This document shows, piece by piece, positions 33,986 to 42,556 of a stretch of DNA of 64,000 bases; within the stretch, counting starts at the first letter, position 1, and every line of letters starts with the position of its first letter. The notes under the pieces are model-generated. The model saw only the letters and a list, made by a program, of their open reading frames with translations, ran no database searches and was not told the DNA's origin. The DNA comes from Anabaena minutissima FACHB-250 (GTDB lineage: Bacteria; Cyanobacteriota; Cyanobacteriia; Cyanobacteriales; Nostocaceae), in NCBI RefSeq assembly GCF_014697125.1, contig NZ_JACJRG010000030.1, forward strand, positions 1 to 64,000, given 5' to 3'. The translations under genes and the position numbers were made by a program.

Positions 33986-35155
33986 ATGTTTAGCAAACTA
34001 CCTACAGCCTGGTTACAACTTAGATACCAAAAAACTCGATTAATTGTGGCACTTTCAGGAGTTATATTTGCAGTTATTATTGTATTTATGCAACTGGGTA
34101 TTCGTGATGCTTTATTTGATAGTGCTGTACGTTTACATGAAGGGTTACAAGGTGATTGCTTTTTAATCAGTCCCCGCTCCACATCTTTAGTGGCGATGGA
34201 AAGCTTCCCCGAAAGGCGATTAACTCAAGCTTTAGCATTTGATGAGGTTGATTTTGTTAATCCTATTTATTTAGGATTTGTTCAGTGGAAAAATACTGCA
34301 ACTAGAGATTCTTGGCGGAATATTTTTGTAATTGGTTTTGAACTGCAAGAGCAAATATTTGATTTTCCGGGAGTTGCAGAAAATTTAAACATTCTCAAAC
34401 TACCTGATATGGTTTTATTTGACCGTAGTTCTCGCTCTGAGTTTGGCCCTATTGTTGCAGAATTTGAACAGCAGCGCGATATTACAGCAGAAGTTAGCGA
34501 TCGCGGCCCCAATCGTAAAATTCAGGTAGGTGGATTATTTGAGCTAGGAGCATCTTTTGGTTCTGATGGTAACTTAGTTACTAGCCATCTGAATTTTCTG
34601 AGGATTTTTAGTAATAGGCAACAAGGCTTCATTAATATTGGCCTGATTAAATTAAAACCCGGCAATAATGCTGACGCCTTTGTCAAGAAATTGAAAGATT
34701 TTTTACCAAAAGATGTGAAAGTTTTCTCGAAAGCTGAGTTAATTGCTTTTGAAAAAAACTATTGGCAAAGTAGTACAGCAATTGGTTTTATATTTAATTT
34801 AGGTGTAGGACTGGGAATTATTGTAGGTATAGTAGTTGTTTATCAAATTCTTTATAGCAATGTTTCTGAACATCTAGCACAATATGCCACCCTGAAAGCA
34901 ATGGGATATCGGCATAATTATCTGTTGTCTATGGTGCTTCAACAAGCTTTATTTATTGCAATTTTAGGTTATATGCCAGGTTTTATCCTCTCTATAATCC
35001 AGTATGAATTTGCTAAAAAAGCGACCTTGCTGCCGATTGAAATGAGTTTTTCAAGAGCAATATTTGTGATGTTAGCAACCGTCATTATGTGTTTTATTTC
35101 TGGTGCTACGGCGGTAGGAAAGCTAAAATCTGCTGATCCGGCTGATATTTTTTAA
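33986..35155 (+). CDS. devC: DevC-type ABC exporter permease (FtsX/MacB family)
   Basis: This is a 389-aa protein. One N-terminal TM helix (LIVALSGVIFAVIIVFMQLG, about 18-37) is followed by a large extracytoplasmic domain at about 45-260, and three TM helices near 267-290, 320-340 and 350-375 with the FtsX-like stretch ATLKAMGYRHNYL. It forms the membrane part of the exporter with the neighbouring ATPase. Gene order devB-devC-devA and spacings of 9 and 13 bp indicate one operon. Confidence 0.88.
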   Translation: MFSKLPTAWLQLRYQKTRLIVALSGVIFAVIIVFMQLGIRDALFDSAVRLHEGLQGDCFLISPRSTSLVAMESFPERRLTQALAFDEVDFVNPIYLGFVQWKNTATRDSWRNIFVIGFELQEQIFDFPGVAENLNILKLPDMVLFDRSSRSEFGPIVAEFEQQRDITAEVSDRGPNRKIQVGGLFELGASFGSDGNLVTSHLNFLRIFSNRQQGFINIGLIKLKPGNNADAFVKKLKDFLPKDVKVFSKAELIAFEKNYWQSSTAIGFIFNLGVGLGIIVGIVVVYQILYSNVSEHLAQYATLKAMGYRHNYLLSMVLQQALFIAILGYMPGFILSIIQYEFAKKATLLPIEMSFSRAIFVMLATVIMCFISGATAVGKLKSADPADIF

Positions 35156-35168
35156 GGACTATATATTT

Positions 35169-35879
35169 ATGCAACCTGTAATAGATATTAGTAATCTCAA
35201 CCATTATTATGGCAATAGTTCCTTAAAAAAGCAGGTATTATTTGACATTAATCTAGCAATAGATTCGGGCGAAATTGTCATTATGACTGGCCCCTCTGGC
35301 TCAGGCAAAACCACTTTACTATCATTAATTGGTGCTTTGCGTTCAGTCCAAGAGGGAAGTTTAAAAATTTTAGGTCAAGAAATGAATGGCGCGAATGAAG
35401 AGAAAATGGTGCAAACTCGTCGCCATATTGGTTATATCTTCCAAGCTCATAATTTATTGCCATTTATGACTGCTAGACAGAATGTGCAAATGTCCATTGA
35501 GCTACATGAAAATATTAGCTCTCAGGAAGCACGTACCAAATCTGAAGCCATGCTGCGGGCGGTAGGTCTAGGTGAGCGTGTTGATTACTATCCTGATAGC
35601 CTTTCTGGAGGACAAAAACAACGGGTAGCGATCGCTCGTGCTTTAGTCAGCCACCCCAAGTTAGTTTTAGCAGACGAGCCAACAGCTGCATTAGATAAAA
35701 AAACTGGTCGAGATGTTGTAGACCTGATGCAGCATTTAGCAAAAGAACAAGGATGCACTATTTTGTTGGTGACTCACGATAATCGGATTTTAGATATTGC
35801 CAATCGCATTATTCATATGGAAGATGGTCAACTAAGCCGCAAAAATGACCAACAGAGTGCAAGCCTAGAAATCAAATAA
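35169..35879 (+). CDS. devA: DevA-type ABC exporter ATPase
   Basis: This is a 236-aa ABC ATPase of the LolD/MacB subgroup. Walker A is GPSGSGKTTLL (41-51), the signature is LSGGQKQRVAIARAL, Walker B is LVLADEPTAALD, and the switch His is in LLVTHDNR. It powers the DevBC export complex. It is the last gene of the devBCA unit. The 760 bp that follow contain only repeats and hairpins. Confidence 0.9.
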   Translation: MQPVIDISNLNHYYGNSSLKKQVLFDINLAIDSGEIVIMTGPSGSGKTTLLSLIGALRSVQEGSLKILGQEMNGANEEKMVQTRRHIGYIFQAHNLLPFMTARQNVQMSIELHENISSQEARTKSEAMLRAVGLGERVDYYPDSLSGGQKQRVAIARALVSHPKLVLADEPTAALDKKTGRDVVDLMQHLAKEQGCTILLVTHDNRILDIANRIIHMEDGQLSRKNDQQSASLEIK

Positions 35880-36012
35880 ATTTTCTCATAGACATCTGGT
35901 GAAAAAGTAGAGACTTAGCAACGCTACGTCTCTCAAGGGTTATGGCTAACGCATATTTCATTTTTGGAGATGTCTAGTAGTTCATCAAGTTTGAATTGAT
36001 GGATAAGCTTTT

Positions 36013-36089
36013 TTTGTAGTATTCGCGTAGCGTCTCGTAGAGAGGACTTTAGTCCTTAGAAAAATCAGGACTAAAGTCCTTACTACAAA
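36013..36089. repeat. Palindromic repeat with 23-bp arms, one arm interrupted
   Basis: The right arm (36067-36089) reads AGGACTAAAGTCCTTACTAC then AAA. The left arm is its exact complement but split into 36013-36021 (TTTGTAGTA) and 36043-36056 (AGGACTTTAGTCCT) by 21 extra bases. AGGACTTTAGTCCT is itself nearly palindromic. Such TTTGTAGTAAGGACTTTAGT repeats are dispersed in cyanobacteria. Confidence 0.85.
36022..36042. mobile_element. 21-bp insert in a palindrome arm
   Basis: TTCGCGTAGCGTCTCGTAGA plus one G separates the two parts of the left arm of the palindrome. Deleting it restores a perfect 23-bp match to the right arm. GCGTAGCGTCTCGTAGAG is a familiar small dispersed sequence in Nostoc-type genomes. 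Confidence 0.8.
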
Positions 36090-36641
36090 CCATCAAAACT
36101 AACTTGACACAGCACTAGTCTGTCAGTATGGCGCGATCGCATCGCTGAACGTCCCGCAGTTGCTCAAGGTATCACTATCCATCAAAGACGTAGCATAGCT
36201 CTACTTTCCTAGAGGGAAACCGCGAAAAAAATTATACACCCAGTCCACACTATTACAGATAGGGGGCTGGGCTTTATATTGTGATGTACTAACTATTTCA
36301 GTTAATACGAAGATTATTCTTCGGTTGACGTTAGGAAACATAGACCAAGCTATTGTATAAGTCCCTAACAAAACTCATATCAAAGGGTTTATAAATCTCA
36401 GACACAAAGTCTATGTAAACTAACTGCATAAATCACCAAGTAATATCTGATAAATCTATAACGGCACAAATTCCGCCCATAAACACACGTTCAGATATCA
36501 TCATCAATATCACTTATTAACTTTGCTAATCGCAAATATGACAAATGGATAGGATATCTAGTTATCATTGCCGTTGATTATCAAAAATGCCAAGATTGTT
36601 ATTAATTTTAATAGCTAGTAAAACTCAGGTAATTTAATTAT

Positions 36642-37466
36642 ATGGTGATACGCTCTAGAAGACCACTCGCGCAAAGTCCAAAAACGAAGCAACTTTTTTG
36701 GCGAATCCTCCAGCAAATCTTTGCCCCGTTATGCGGTATTGCCAGTATTTTAATACTTTGGCATTTGATGAGCCTTACTCCTGATACCTCTTTACCTTCT
36801 CCTGTTGCAGTTATCAGGAATACTTGGGAATTGATTATTGACCCATTTTTTAATAAAGGTGGATTAAATAAAGGCTTCTTTTGGTTGATTCTTGCCAGCC
36901 TCAAACGAGTCACTTTTGGTTATTTGATAGCTGTAGTTATTGGCATTCCCATTGGTTTTTTGATTAGCCTCAATAAATTTTTAAAACAAGCTATAGATCC
37001 CGTCATCCAGATATTGCGCCCTGTTGCACCTCTAGCTTGGCTACCTTTAGCCCAGGCTATATTTCTGAAACCAAATCCATCAGCTATTTTCGTAATCACC
37101 ATTACTGCTATTTGGCCGATTATTCTCAATACAGCTTTGGGTGTGCAAATGATTCCCAAAGATTATACTAATGTCTCAAAAATTTTAGGACTTTCATTTT
37201 TTGAGAACTTTTACAAAGTCCTGCTCCCTGCAACACTACCTTACATTTTTACTGGGTTAAGAATTGCTATTGGTCTTTCTTGGTTAGCCGTTGTTGCGGC
37301 GGAAATGTTACTCGCCGATGATGGACTAGGCTTTTTTATTGTCGATGCCTACAACAATTCCAATATTAGTGAAATTATATTGGCAATCATCTATCTGGGT
37401 GTAGTTGGTCTGGTACTAGACAAAATTATGGCTTATATAGCTTTCAAAGTTACACCACAAGAATAG
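36642..37466 (+). CDS. ABC transporter permease, nitrate/bicarbonate/sulfonate family
   Basis: This is a 274-aa protein of the BPD_transp_1 superfamily (NrtB/CmpB/SsuC/TauC type). Membrane helices lie at about 29-47, 78-105, 120-138, 145-163, 195-220 and 245-265. The EAA-type loop contains AKILGLSFFENFYKVLLPATLPYIFTGLR-like sequence at about 178-206, which contacts the ATPase. It should act with the ATPase at 37721 and the binding protein at 38627. The 254-bp gap to the ATPase gene is filled with repeats, which may separate the transcripts. Confidence 0.88.
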   Translation: MVIRSRRPLAQSPKTKQLFWRILQQIFAPLCGIASILILWHLMSLTPDTSLPSPVAVIRNTWELIIDPFFNKGGLNKGFFWLILASLKRVTFGYLIAVVIGIPIGFLISLNKFLKQAIDPVIQILRPVAPLAWLPLAQAIFLKPNPSAIFVITITAIWPIILNTALGVQMIPKDYTNVSKILGLSFFENFYKVLLPATLPYIFTGLRIAIGLSWLAVVAAEMLLADDGLGFFIVDAYNNSNISEIILAIIYLGVVGLVLDKIMAYIAFKVTPQE

Positions 37467-37478
37467 TCAAACCAATTC

Positions 37479-37536
37479 GCAATGGACTAACGTCCTGCTT
37501 CGCTAACGCAATGGGCTAACGCCCCGCTCCGCTAAC
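37479..37536. repeat. Tandem pair of 29-bp repeats
   Basis: Two 29-bp copies (37479-37507 and 37508-37536), each GCAATGGRCTAACG..., with four differences. The unit contains CGCTAACGC at its joint and belongs to dispersed cyanobacterial GCTAACGC repeats. It starts 13 bp after the permease stop. Confidence 0.85.
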
Positions 37537-37570
37537 GCAATTGCAATCAGTGGGGGCTTGAAACCCACAT

Positions 37571-37591
37571 AATTACCAATTACCAATTACC
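37571..37591. repeat. Heptameric tandem repeat (AATTACC x3)
   Basis: Three exact 7-bp copies lie between the permease and ATPase genes. Confidence 0.9.
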
Positions 37592-37642
37592 AATTTTGTC
37601 AAGTCGCTTCTCTCCAATTCAAAAAAGGTCATTAGTTATTAT

Positions 37643-37670
37643 CCCCTGTCCCCTGTCCCCTGTCACCTGC
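37643..37670. repeat. Heptameric tandem repeat (CCCCTGT x3, plus one variant)
   Basis: Three exact copies and a fourth degenerate unit lie about 50 bp upstream of the ATPase start. Two unrelated heptamers within 100 bp show that arrays arise independently. Confidence 0.9.
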
Positions 37671-37720
37671 CCCCATCCATTAATTTAATTGTGTACCACG
37701 ATGTATTAGGAGATACTCCA

Positions 37721-38548
37721 ATGCAGAATTTCGTCAAGATTCACAACATCAATAAAGAATATCGTGCGCCCAACGGTGATAGAAACATCATTCTCGAAGA
37801 TATCAATCTAGAAATTAAGCAAGGAGATTTTATTTCTCTAATTGGTCATTCTGGTTGTGGTAAGTCAACATTGTTGAATATTATTGCTGGGATGGATAAA
37901 GCTTCACGGGGTTATGTGGAAGTAGACGGTACACGAGTACAGCGTCCAGGATCAGATCGGATGATGGTCTTTCAAAACTATTCGCTATTACCTTGGTTAA
38001 GTGCTTGGGATAATGTGGCTTTAGCTGTTAATAAAGTGCTATCTCACAAACCAAAAGTTGAACGCGATCGCATTATTGCTACTCACTTAGAAATGGTAGG
38101 TTTAAAAGATGCAGCCCGCAAAAAACCAGGACAACTTTCTGGGGGAATGAAACAAAGAGTCGCCCTCGCCCGTGCTTTAGCAATTAAACCTAAACTATTG
38201 CTGTTAGATGAACCATTTGGGGCTTTAGATGCTCTCACCCGCAAAACACTACAAGCGGAGTTGATGGATATTTGTAATCTGGCTGATATTACGACCATTA
38301 TGGTGACTCATGATGTTGATGAAGCACTGTTACTTTCCGATCGCGTGGTGATGTTGAACAATGGCCCGGCTGCTACTATTGGTCAAATTTTAGATGTCCC
38401 CTTTGGCCATTCTCGTATTCCATCAGAAATTGTAGATCATCCCCTCTATCATGATCTACGCCACGAATTGCTAAATTTTTTGCACCATCAGCAGCAAGCA
38501 CAATATAGAAAAGTTGAAAAGATGCCGCTTGTGAAATCTGCGGCTTGA
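37721..38548 (+). CDS. ABC transporter ATPase, NrtD/SsuB family
   Basis: This is a 275-aa ATPase. Walker A is GHSGCGKST (42-50), the Q-loop region is MVFQNYSLLPWLSA, the signature is LSGGMKQRVALARAL, Walker B is LLLLDEPFGALD, and the switch is MVTHDVDEALLLSDRVVML. NYSLLPW and the short C-terminal tail (HHQQQAQYRKVEK) are typical of nitrate- or bicarbonate-type NrtD/CmpD proteins. ATG 37721 has AGGAGA at 37708-37713; an in-frame GTG at 37691 is less likely. It partners the permease upstream and the binding protein downstream. Confidence 0.9.
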   Translation: MQNFVKIHNINKEYRAPNGDRNIILEDINLEIKQGDFISLIGHSGCGKSTLLNIIAGMDKASRGYVEVDGTRVQRPGSDRMMVFQNYSLLPWLSAWDNVALAVNKVLSHKPKVERDRIIATHLEMVGLKDAARKKPGQLSGGMKQRVALARALAIKPKLLLLDEPFGALDALTRKTLQAELMDICNLADITTIMVTHDVDEALLLSDRVVMLNNGPAATIGQILDVPFGHSRIPSEIVDHPLYHDLRHELLNFLHHQQQAQYRKVEKMPLVKSAA

Positions 38549-38562
38549 AAAAGACAGGAAAA

Positions 38563-38602
38563 TTGACACTCCCCGCCATAAATAGACGGGGATTCTTGGA
38601 CT
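38563..38602. repeat. IS200/IS605-like end sequence (possible scar)
   Basis: TTGACACTCCCCGCC, a short loop, then GACGGGGATTCTTGGA. In cyanobacteria this hairpin typically stands at the end of IS200/IS605-family elements next to tnpB genes. No transposase gene is present here, so it would be a scar or a minimal non-autonomous copy. It fills the gap between the ATPase and binding-protein genes. Confidence 0.5.
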
Positions 38603-38626
38603 AATCACTTTTACAGTAATTTAGAT

Positions 38627-39913
38627 ATGACAAAGTTTACTAGAAGAAATTTTATAGCGGCTGGTGGTGCAGCGTTTTTATCTACAACTCTGAGTCATCA
38701 TTCTGCGGCTATCCCATCTAATGCAGGTTTGTATGCTGGGAATGGTGATGCACCAGAAGTCACAGGGGCAAAACTAGGTTTTATCCCAGTGACTAGTGCT
38801 TGTCCCTTGATTGTGGCTAAAGCTAAGGGGTTTTTTGCCAAGCATGGAATGCCTAATGTCGAGGTGTTAAAACAACCTTCTTGGGCGGTGATGCGCGACA
38901 AACTGATGTTAGGTTCAGGGAATGAAGGGTTGGATGGCGCACATTTGCTGTTTCCCATGGTGCATTTGATGGCTACTGGGGAAATTAGCTATGGGCGTAA
39001 AGTTCCGATGTATATTTTGGCTCGGTTAAATCTTAACGGCCAAGGTGTTTCTGTCACCAATGCTTATCAAGATTTAAAACTTGGGCTAGATAGTTCTCCC
39101 CTCAAGCCGATGTTTGCTAAAAAAAGTTTAGGTGGGGAAAATGTGCGCTGTGCTATACCCTACCGCCGGGTGACAGGTGACTTTTTCATGCGTTGGTGGT
39201 TAGCTTATGGTGGGATTGATCCAGATAAAGATGTGTCATTGATTGTAGTTCCACCGCCGCAGATGGTAGCGAATATGCGGGGTGGCTCAATGGATGCTTT
39301 CTGTGTGGTAGATCCTTGGCATCATCGCTTGATTAAACAAGGGATTGGTTATTCTACAGTTACTAGTGGTGAGTTATGGAACAATCACCCAGAAAAGGCT
39401 CTGGGAGTCCGTGCTGAATGGGTAGATAAATATCCCAAAGCAGCAAAAGCTTTATTAGCGGCTGTGTTGGAAGCGCAAATGTGGTGCGATCGCCCGGAGA
39501 ATAAAGCAGAACTCTTTCAGATTTTATCGCAACGCCAGTGGATTGGAGTACCTAATGAATTTTTGCGCGATCGCCTCTTGGGTAAGTTCGATTATGGCAA
39601 TGGCCGCGTCGTCGAAAATAGCCCCCATGCGATTAAATTCTGGCGGGAAAATGCCTCCTATCCTTATAAAAGCCATGACTTGTGGTTCTTCATTGAAGAT
39701 ATGCGCTGGGGTAATCGCCCCAAAGATTTTAATCCCCAACCAATCATCGATGCTGTCAACCGGGAAGATTTATGGCGAGAAGCCGCCAAACTCATCGGAC
39801 AAGAAAAAGCCATCCCCGCTAGCACATCACGCGGTGTAGAAAAATTCTTTAACGGCTTAGAATTTGATCCCCAAAATCCCCAAGCTTATCTCAATGCTCC
39901 CAAAATTCAGTAG
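38627..39913 (+). CDS. Periplasmic binding protein, NrtA/CmpA family
   Basis: This is a 428-aa protein. The N-terminus TKFTRRNFIAAGGAAFLST resembles a twin-arginine signal (RRNF) without a lipobox. The mature part has AKLGFIPVTSACPLIVAKAK, ARLNLNGQGVSVTN, MRWWLAYGGIDPD, NMRGGSMDAFCVVDPWHH and WFIEDMRWG-like segments typical of nitrate- and bicarbonate-binding NrtA/CmpA proteins. The ligand cannot be decided from sequence by eye: nitrate, bicarbonate or a related anion. The gene order permease-ATPase-binding protein differs from the usual nrtABCD/cmpABCD order, and no NrtC-type fused ATPase is present. Confidence 0.85.
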   Translation: MTKFTRRNFIAAGGAAFLSTTLSHHSAAIPSNAGLYAGNGDAPEVTGAKLGFIPVTSACPLIVAKAKGFFAKHGMPNVEVLKQPSWAVMRDKLMLGSGNEGLDGAHLLFPMVHLMATGEISYGRKVPMYILARLNLNGQGVSVTNAYQDLKLGLDSSPLKPMFAKKSLGGENVRCAIPYRRVTGDFFMRWWLAYGGIDPDKDVSLIVVPPPQMVANMRGGSMDAFCVVDPWHHRLIKQGIGYSTVTSGELWNNHPEKALGVRAEWVDKYPKAAKALLAAVLEAQMWCDRPENKAELFQILSQRQWIGVPNEFLRDRLLGKFDYGNGRVVENSPHAIKFWRENASYPYKSHDLWFFIEDMRWGNRPKDFNPQPIIDAVNREDLWREAAKLIGQEKAIPASTSRGVEKFFNGLEFDPQNPQAYLNAPKIQ

Positions 39914-40022
39914 GTTAAGGGGTACAAGGGAAGACGATGCTGTTGGCGAAATATAACTTAATGGGAGTTCGCCTTGAAGTTTATACTAACGTTTGACGAT
40001 AGTAACGCAAAACGATAGGATT

Positions 40023-40307
40023 GTGATTGTTAGTTTTAAATCTGAAGAGACAAAGCTGATCTTTGACGGCTTTACATCTTCTCAGTATCCGCCCAATATC
40101 CAAAAAACTGCTTTACGAAAATTACTTATCCTTGATGCCGCAACGTCAATTAGCGATTTGCGCATTCCGTCTGGTAATCGCTTAGAAAAGCTAGTTGGCG
40201 ATAGGAAAGGACAGTACAGTATTCGTATTAACGATCAATGGCGAATCTGCTTTGTTTGGACGGATGAAAATAATGCTTCGGAAGTTGAAATAGTAGATTA
40301 CCACTGA
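40023..40307 (+). CDS. higB: HigB/RelE-type toxin
   Basis: This is a toxin of about 94 aa with the RelE fold: IVSFKSEETKLIFDGFTSSQ, then LRIPSGNRLEKLVGDRKGQY and SIRINDQWRICFVW near the C-terminus, with the basic catalytic residues (R, K) of HigB mRNA interferases. These cleave mRNA on the ribosome. I prefer GTG 40023, which gives the family's standard start; an open frame back to TTG 39993 exists. The antitoxin gene follows after 15 bp in the toxin-first order of higBA. Confidence 0.9.
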   Translation: MIVSFKSEETKLIFDGFTSSQYPPNIQKTALRKLLILDAATSISDLRIPSGNRLEKLVGDRKGQYSIRINDQWRICFVWTDENNASEVEIVDYH

Positions 40308-40322
40308 CGCAGATCAACAATT

Positions 40323-40631
40323 ATGAACAACAACCGCCTACCAAATATCCATCCTGGGGAAATCCTACAACTAGAGTTTTTAGAGCCACTAAATATCACC
40401 CCTTATCGATTGAGCAAAGATATAGGTGTATCTCAGACGCGAATTAGTGAAATTCTATCTGGAAACCGCAGTGTTACAGCAGATACAGCTTTGCGTTTAT
40501 CTCGCTATTTTGGTAACAGTCCTCAGTTTTGGTTGAATTTACAAACGCAATACGATTTACGTCAAGCTCTTGAAGAGAATGCAGAAGTTTACAATCAAAT
40601 ATCTAAACTTCCAGTTAATGATGTAGCCTGA
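40323..40631 (+). CDS. higA: HigA-type antitoxin (XRE HTH)
   Basis: This is a 102-aa protein. NIHPGEILQLEFLEPLNITP at the N-terminus is typical for HigA. The HTH covers about 27-66 (YRLSKDIGVSQTRISEILSG). The second part, NSPQFWLNLQTQYDLRQALE, is the conserved C-terminal helix. HigA neutralises HigB and represses the operon. Both genes look intact. Confidence 0.93.
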   Translation: MNNNRLPNIHPGEILQLEFLEPLNITPYRLSKDIGVSQTRISEILSGNRSVTADTALRLSRYFGNSPQFWLNLQTQYDLRQALEENAEVYNQISKLPVNDVA

Positions 40632-40747
40632 ATTGGTTAAGCAAAATTTTAAATCTTATGGGGTGTTTCAATACCCTACTCTCAACCAGTAGCTATATAC
40701 ACTAATATTCGCTATATTCCCCTAGGTAGCTATTGGTGAGGATTTGT

Positions 40748-42370
40748 ATGGGAAGAAGTGGAAAAAGTCTTAAACTGGTTGCTGGTTTCTTGAGCGCACT
40801 GGCTGTTACACAGTTTTTTGGGATCAATACCTCTGCAAAGGCGGCTGATACGGTGGTGGTGCGTTATGGTTTGTTTGCAGAATCAATTCCTCTGGCTGAT
40901 TTGCAAACCGCCGCTACAACCGGAGAGTTTCCCAGCAGTTTAAATACATTTACTAAGCGGTTATCTGAACAGCAACGTCGCTCTCTTTTGGGGATGTTGA
41001 GAATGAGAATACCTCTAAATGTGGTGACTCTGAGTAGGTTACTTAATACACAGATAGGTACAACTATCCTCAACGACCTCTCGAAGGCTGTAGTTCGCAA
41101 AGATCAAGCGGGTACAGAAGCTTTAAGAGCGGGGTTGGTACTAGGCTCTAATTCTTCCCAGGGTCTATCTGTACTCAGTTTTATTGCTGCTTATCCAAGT
41201 CAACGTTTGGAAATTAATGTACCCCAGGCGTTTGCAGTGATGGGAAGCTTGAATAATGCTTTTTGGCGTACCCAGCAGTTCATGTTTTCCCTGTCTCCCC
41301 AACTTGTACCTAAACCTTCCCAAATTAATTTACCCTTTGACCCCAGCCAACCAGGTAGCGCGTCTGTACAAGTGCTGAACTTGAATTTTAATGATCAAAC
41401 GCGGACTCGCAATATTCCTGTTGATATTTACTGGTCAACTGCTGCCAATGCCAACAAACCTCTAATTGTATTTACTCATGGTTTGGGATCAATTCGTACT
41501 GATTTACGCTATTTAGCAGAACATCTGGCTTCCCACGGTTATATAGTTGCAGCTTTAGAACATCCTGGTAGTAATCAAACCAATGTTGATTTAGCTATTC
41601 AAGGTAAAACCAGAATTGTTCAACCCCAAGAATTTTTAGAACGTCCTCAAGATATTAGTTTTGTTTTAGATGAGTTAGCAAAGGTTAATCAAACAGCAGG
41701 TAATTCTCTAGAAGGGAAACTAGCCACTAATAATGCGATGGTGGTGGGTTATTCTTTTGGTGGTGGAACGGCTTTAGCACTGGCTGGAGGCGAATTACAA
41801 CTAGCCGGACTCAAGCAACGATGTCAGAGCAATTTAGCTACTTTCAGTATTGGGGAAACTGTCCAATGTATTGCCCAAGAATTGCCCGAAAATACCTATC
41901 AACTGCGGGACAATAGAATTAAACAAGCGATCGCTCTTAGTCCGACAACTTCATTGATTTTTGGTGACACTGGTTTAACTAAAGTACAAGTACCTACCTT
42001 AATTTTGGCTAGTTCCGCAGATAAAACCACCCCGGCTTTAACTGAACAAATCATGGGATTTAGTAAAATTCCCTCTCCCAAATGGTTTGCGGGTGTGATT
42101 GGTGGTACGCATTTAAGTGTTAAAGACCCCAGCACTACTTTAGATCAAGCAGATAAACTCAATACACCCTTGAGTGGCGGTGAAATTGTCGGTGAACAAG
42201 CTGCTGATGTGCGAAAATTCGTGCAGGCGATCGCTTTAGCAATGGCTGCACAACTCACACCAGAAGCTGAGAAATACGCGATTTTTCTTACTCCAGATTA
42301 TGCTCAGGTAGCCTCTACAAAGGTCTTTCCTTTCCGCATAGTTAGAGATATTCCGACCCAACAGAACTAA
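40748..42370 (+). CDS. Exported DUF1400 / alpha-beta hydrolase
   Basis: This is a protein of about 540 aa. Signal peptide 1-35 (AGFLSALAVTQFFG...SAKAAD). A DUF1400 domain covers about 35-165 (VVRYGLFAESIPLADL, FTKRLSEQQRRSLLGML). An alpha/beta-hydrolase domain of the PAF-acetylhydrolase type covers about 215-500: FTHGLGSIRTDLRYLAEHL (oxyanion region), nucleophile elbow VVGYSFGGGTALAL, ALSPTTSLIFG, and a His in GGTHLSVKD. Cyanobacteria have several such proteins, thought to be esterases or lipases. I start at ATG 40748; the frame is open back to TTG 40733. Confidence 0.85.
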   Translation: MGRSGKSLKLVAGFLSALAVTQFFGINTSAKAADTVVVRYGLFAESIPLADLQTAATTGEFPSSLNTFTKRLSEQQRRSLLGMLRMRIPLNVVTLSRLLNTQIGTTILNDLSKAVVRKDQAGTEALRAGLVLGSNSSQGLSVLSFIAAYPSQRLEINVPQAFAVMGSLNNAFWRTQQFMFSLSPQLVPKPSQINLPFDPSQPGSASVQVLNLNFNDQTRTRNIPVDIYWSTAANANKPLIVFTHGLGSIRTDLRYLAEHLASHGYIVAALEHPGSNQTNVDLAIQGKTRIVQPQEFLERPQDISFVLDELAKVNQTAGNSLEGKLATNNAMVVGYSFGGGTALALAGGELQLAGLKQRCQSNLATFSIGETVQCIAQELPENTYQLRDNRIKQAIALSPTTSLIFGDTGLTKVQVPTLILASSADKTTPALTEQIMGFSKIPSPKWFAGVIGGTHLSVKDPSTTLDQADKLNTPLSGGEIVGEQAADVRKFVQAIALAMAAQLTPEAEKYAIFLTPDYAQVASTKVFPFRIVRDIPTQQN

Positions 42371-42398
42371 GCTATTGGGCGTTGAAAATGCTATGAAA

Positions 42399-42423
42399 AG
42401 TGCTGAGTGCTGAGTGCTGAGTG
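42399..42423. repeat. Heptameric tandem repeat (AGTGCTG x3.5)
   Basis: Three and a half exact 7-bp copies begin 29 bp after the hydrolase stop codon. Confidence 0.92.
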
Positions 42424-42490
42424 AAAAGACCGCCCACAATTAGGCGTGGCTTTTACCGTAGTGCAGAATTACTGAGTCTTCTTAAATTTA

Positions 42491-42521
42491 CTCAGCACTG
42501 GCTAAACGCCGCGCTACTGCT
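42491..42521. repeat. 31-bp dispersed repeat (copy B)
   Basis: This 31-bp segment matches 22361-22391 except for two C/T differences, and is followed by a further GC-rich stretch (AAGCGCAGC). It sits between convergent genes. Confidence 0.85.
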
Positions 42522-42556
42522 CTAAGCGCAGCTATGCCCGCAGGGCTTTACAGCAC

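Larger units (their letters stand above)
35880..36641. other. 762-bp intergenic region rich in hairpins
   Basis: After devA come: an AGAGAC/GTCTCT hairpin (about 35910-35933) that may terminate devBCA; the large palindromic repeat 36013-36089 with a nested insert; and a CCCAG/CTGGG hairpin (about 36240-36272). The last 350 bp are AT-rich and should contain the promoter of the ABC permease gene. No NtcA-type GTA-N8-TAC site was found by eye. Confidence 0.6.
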
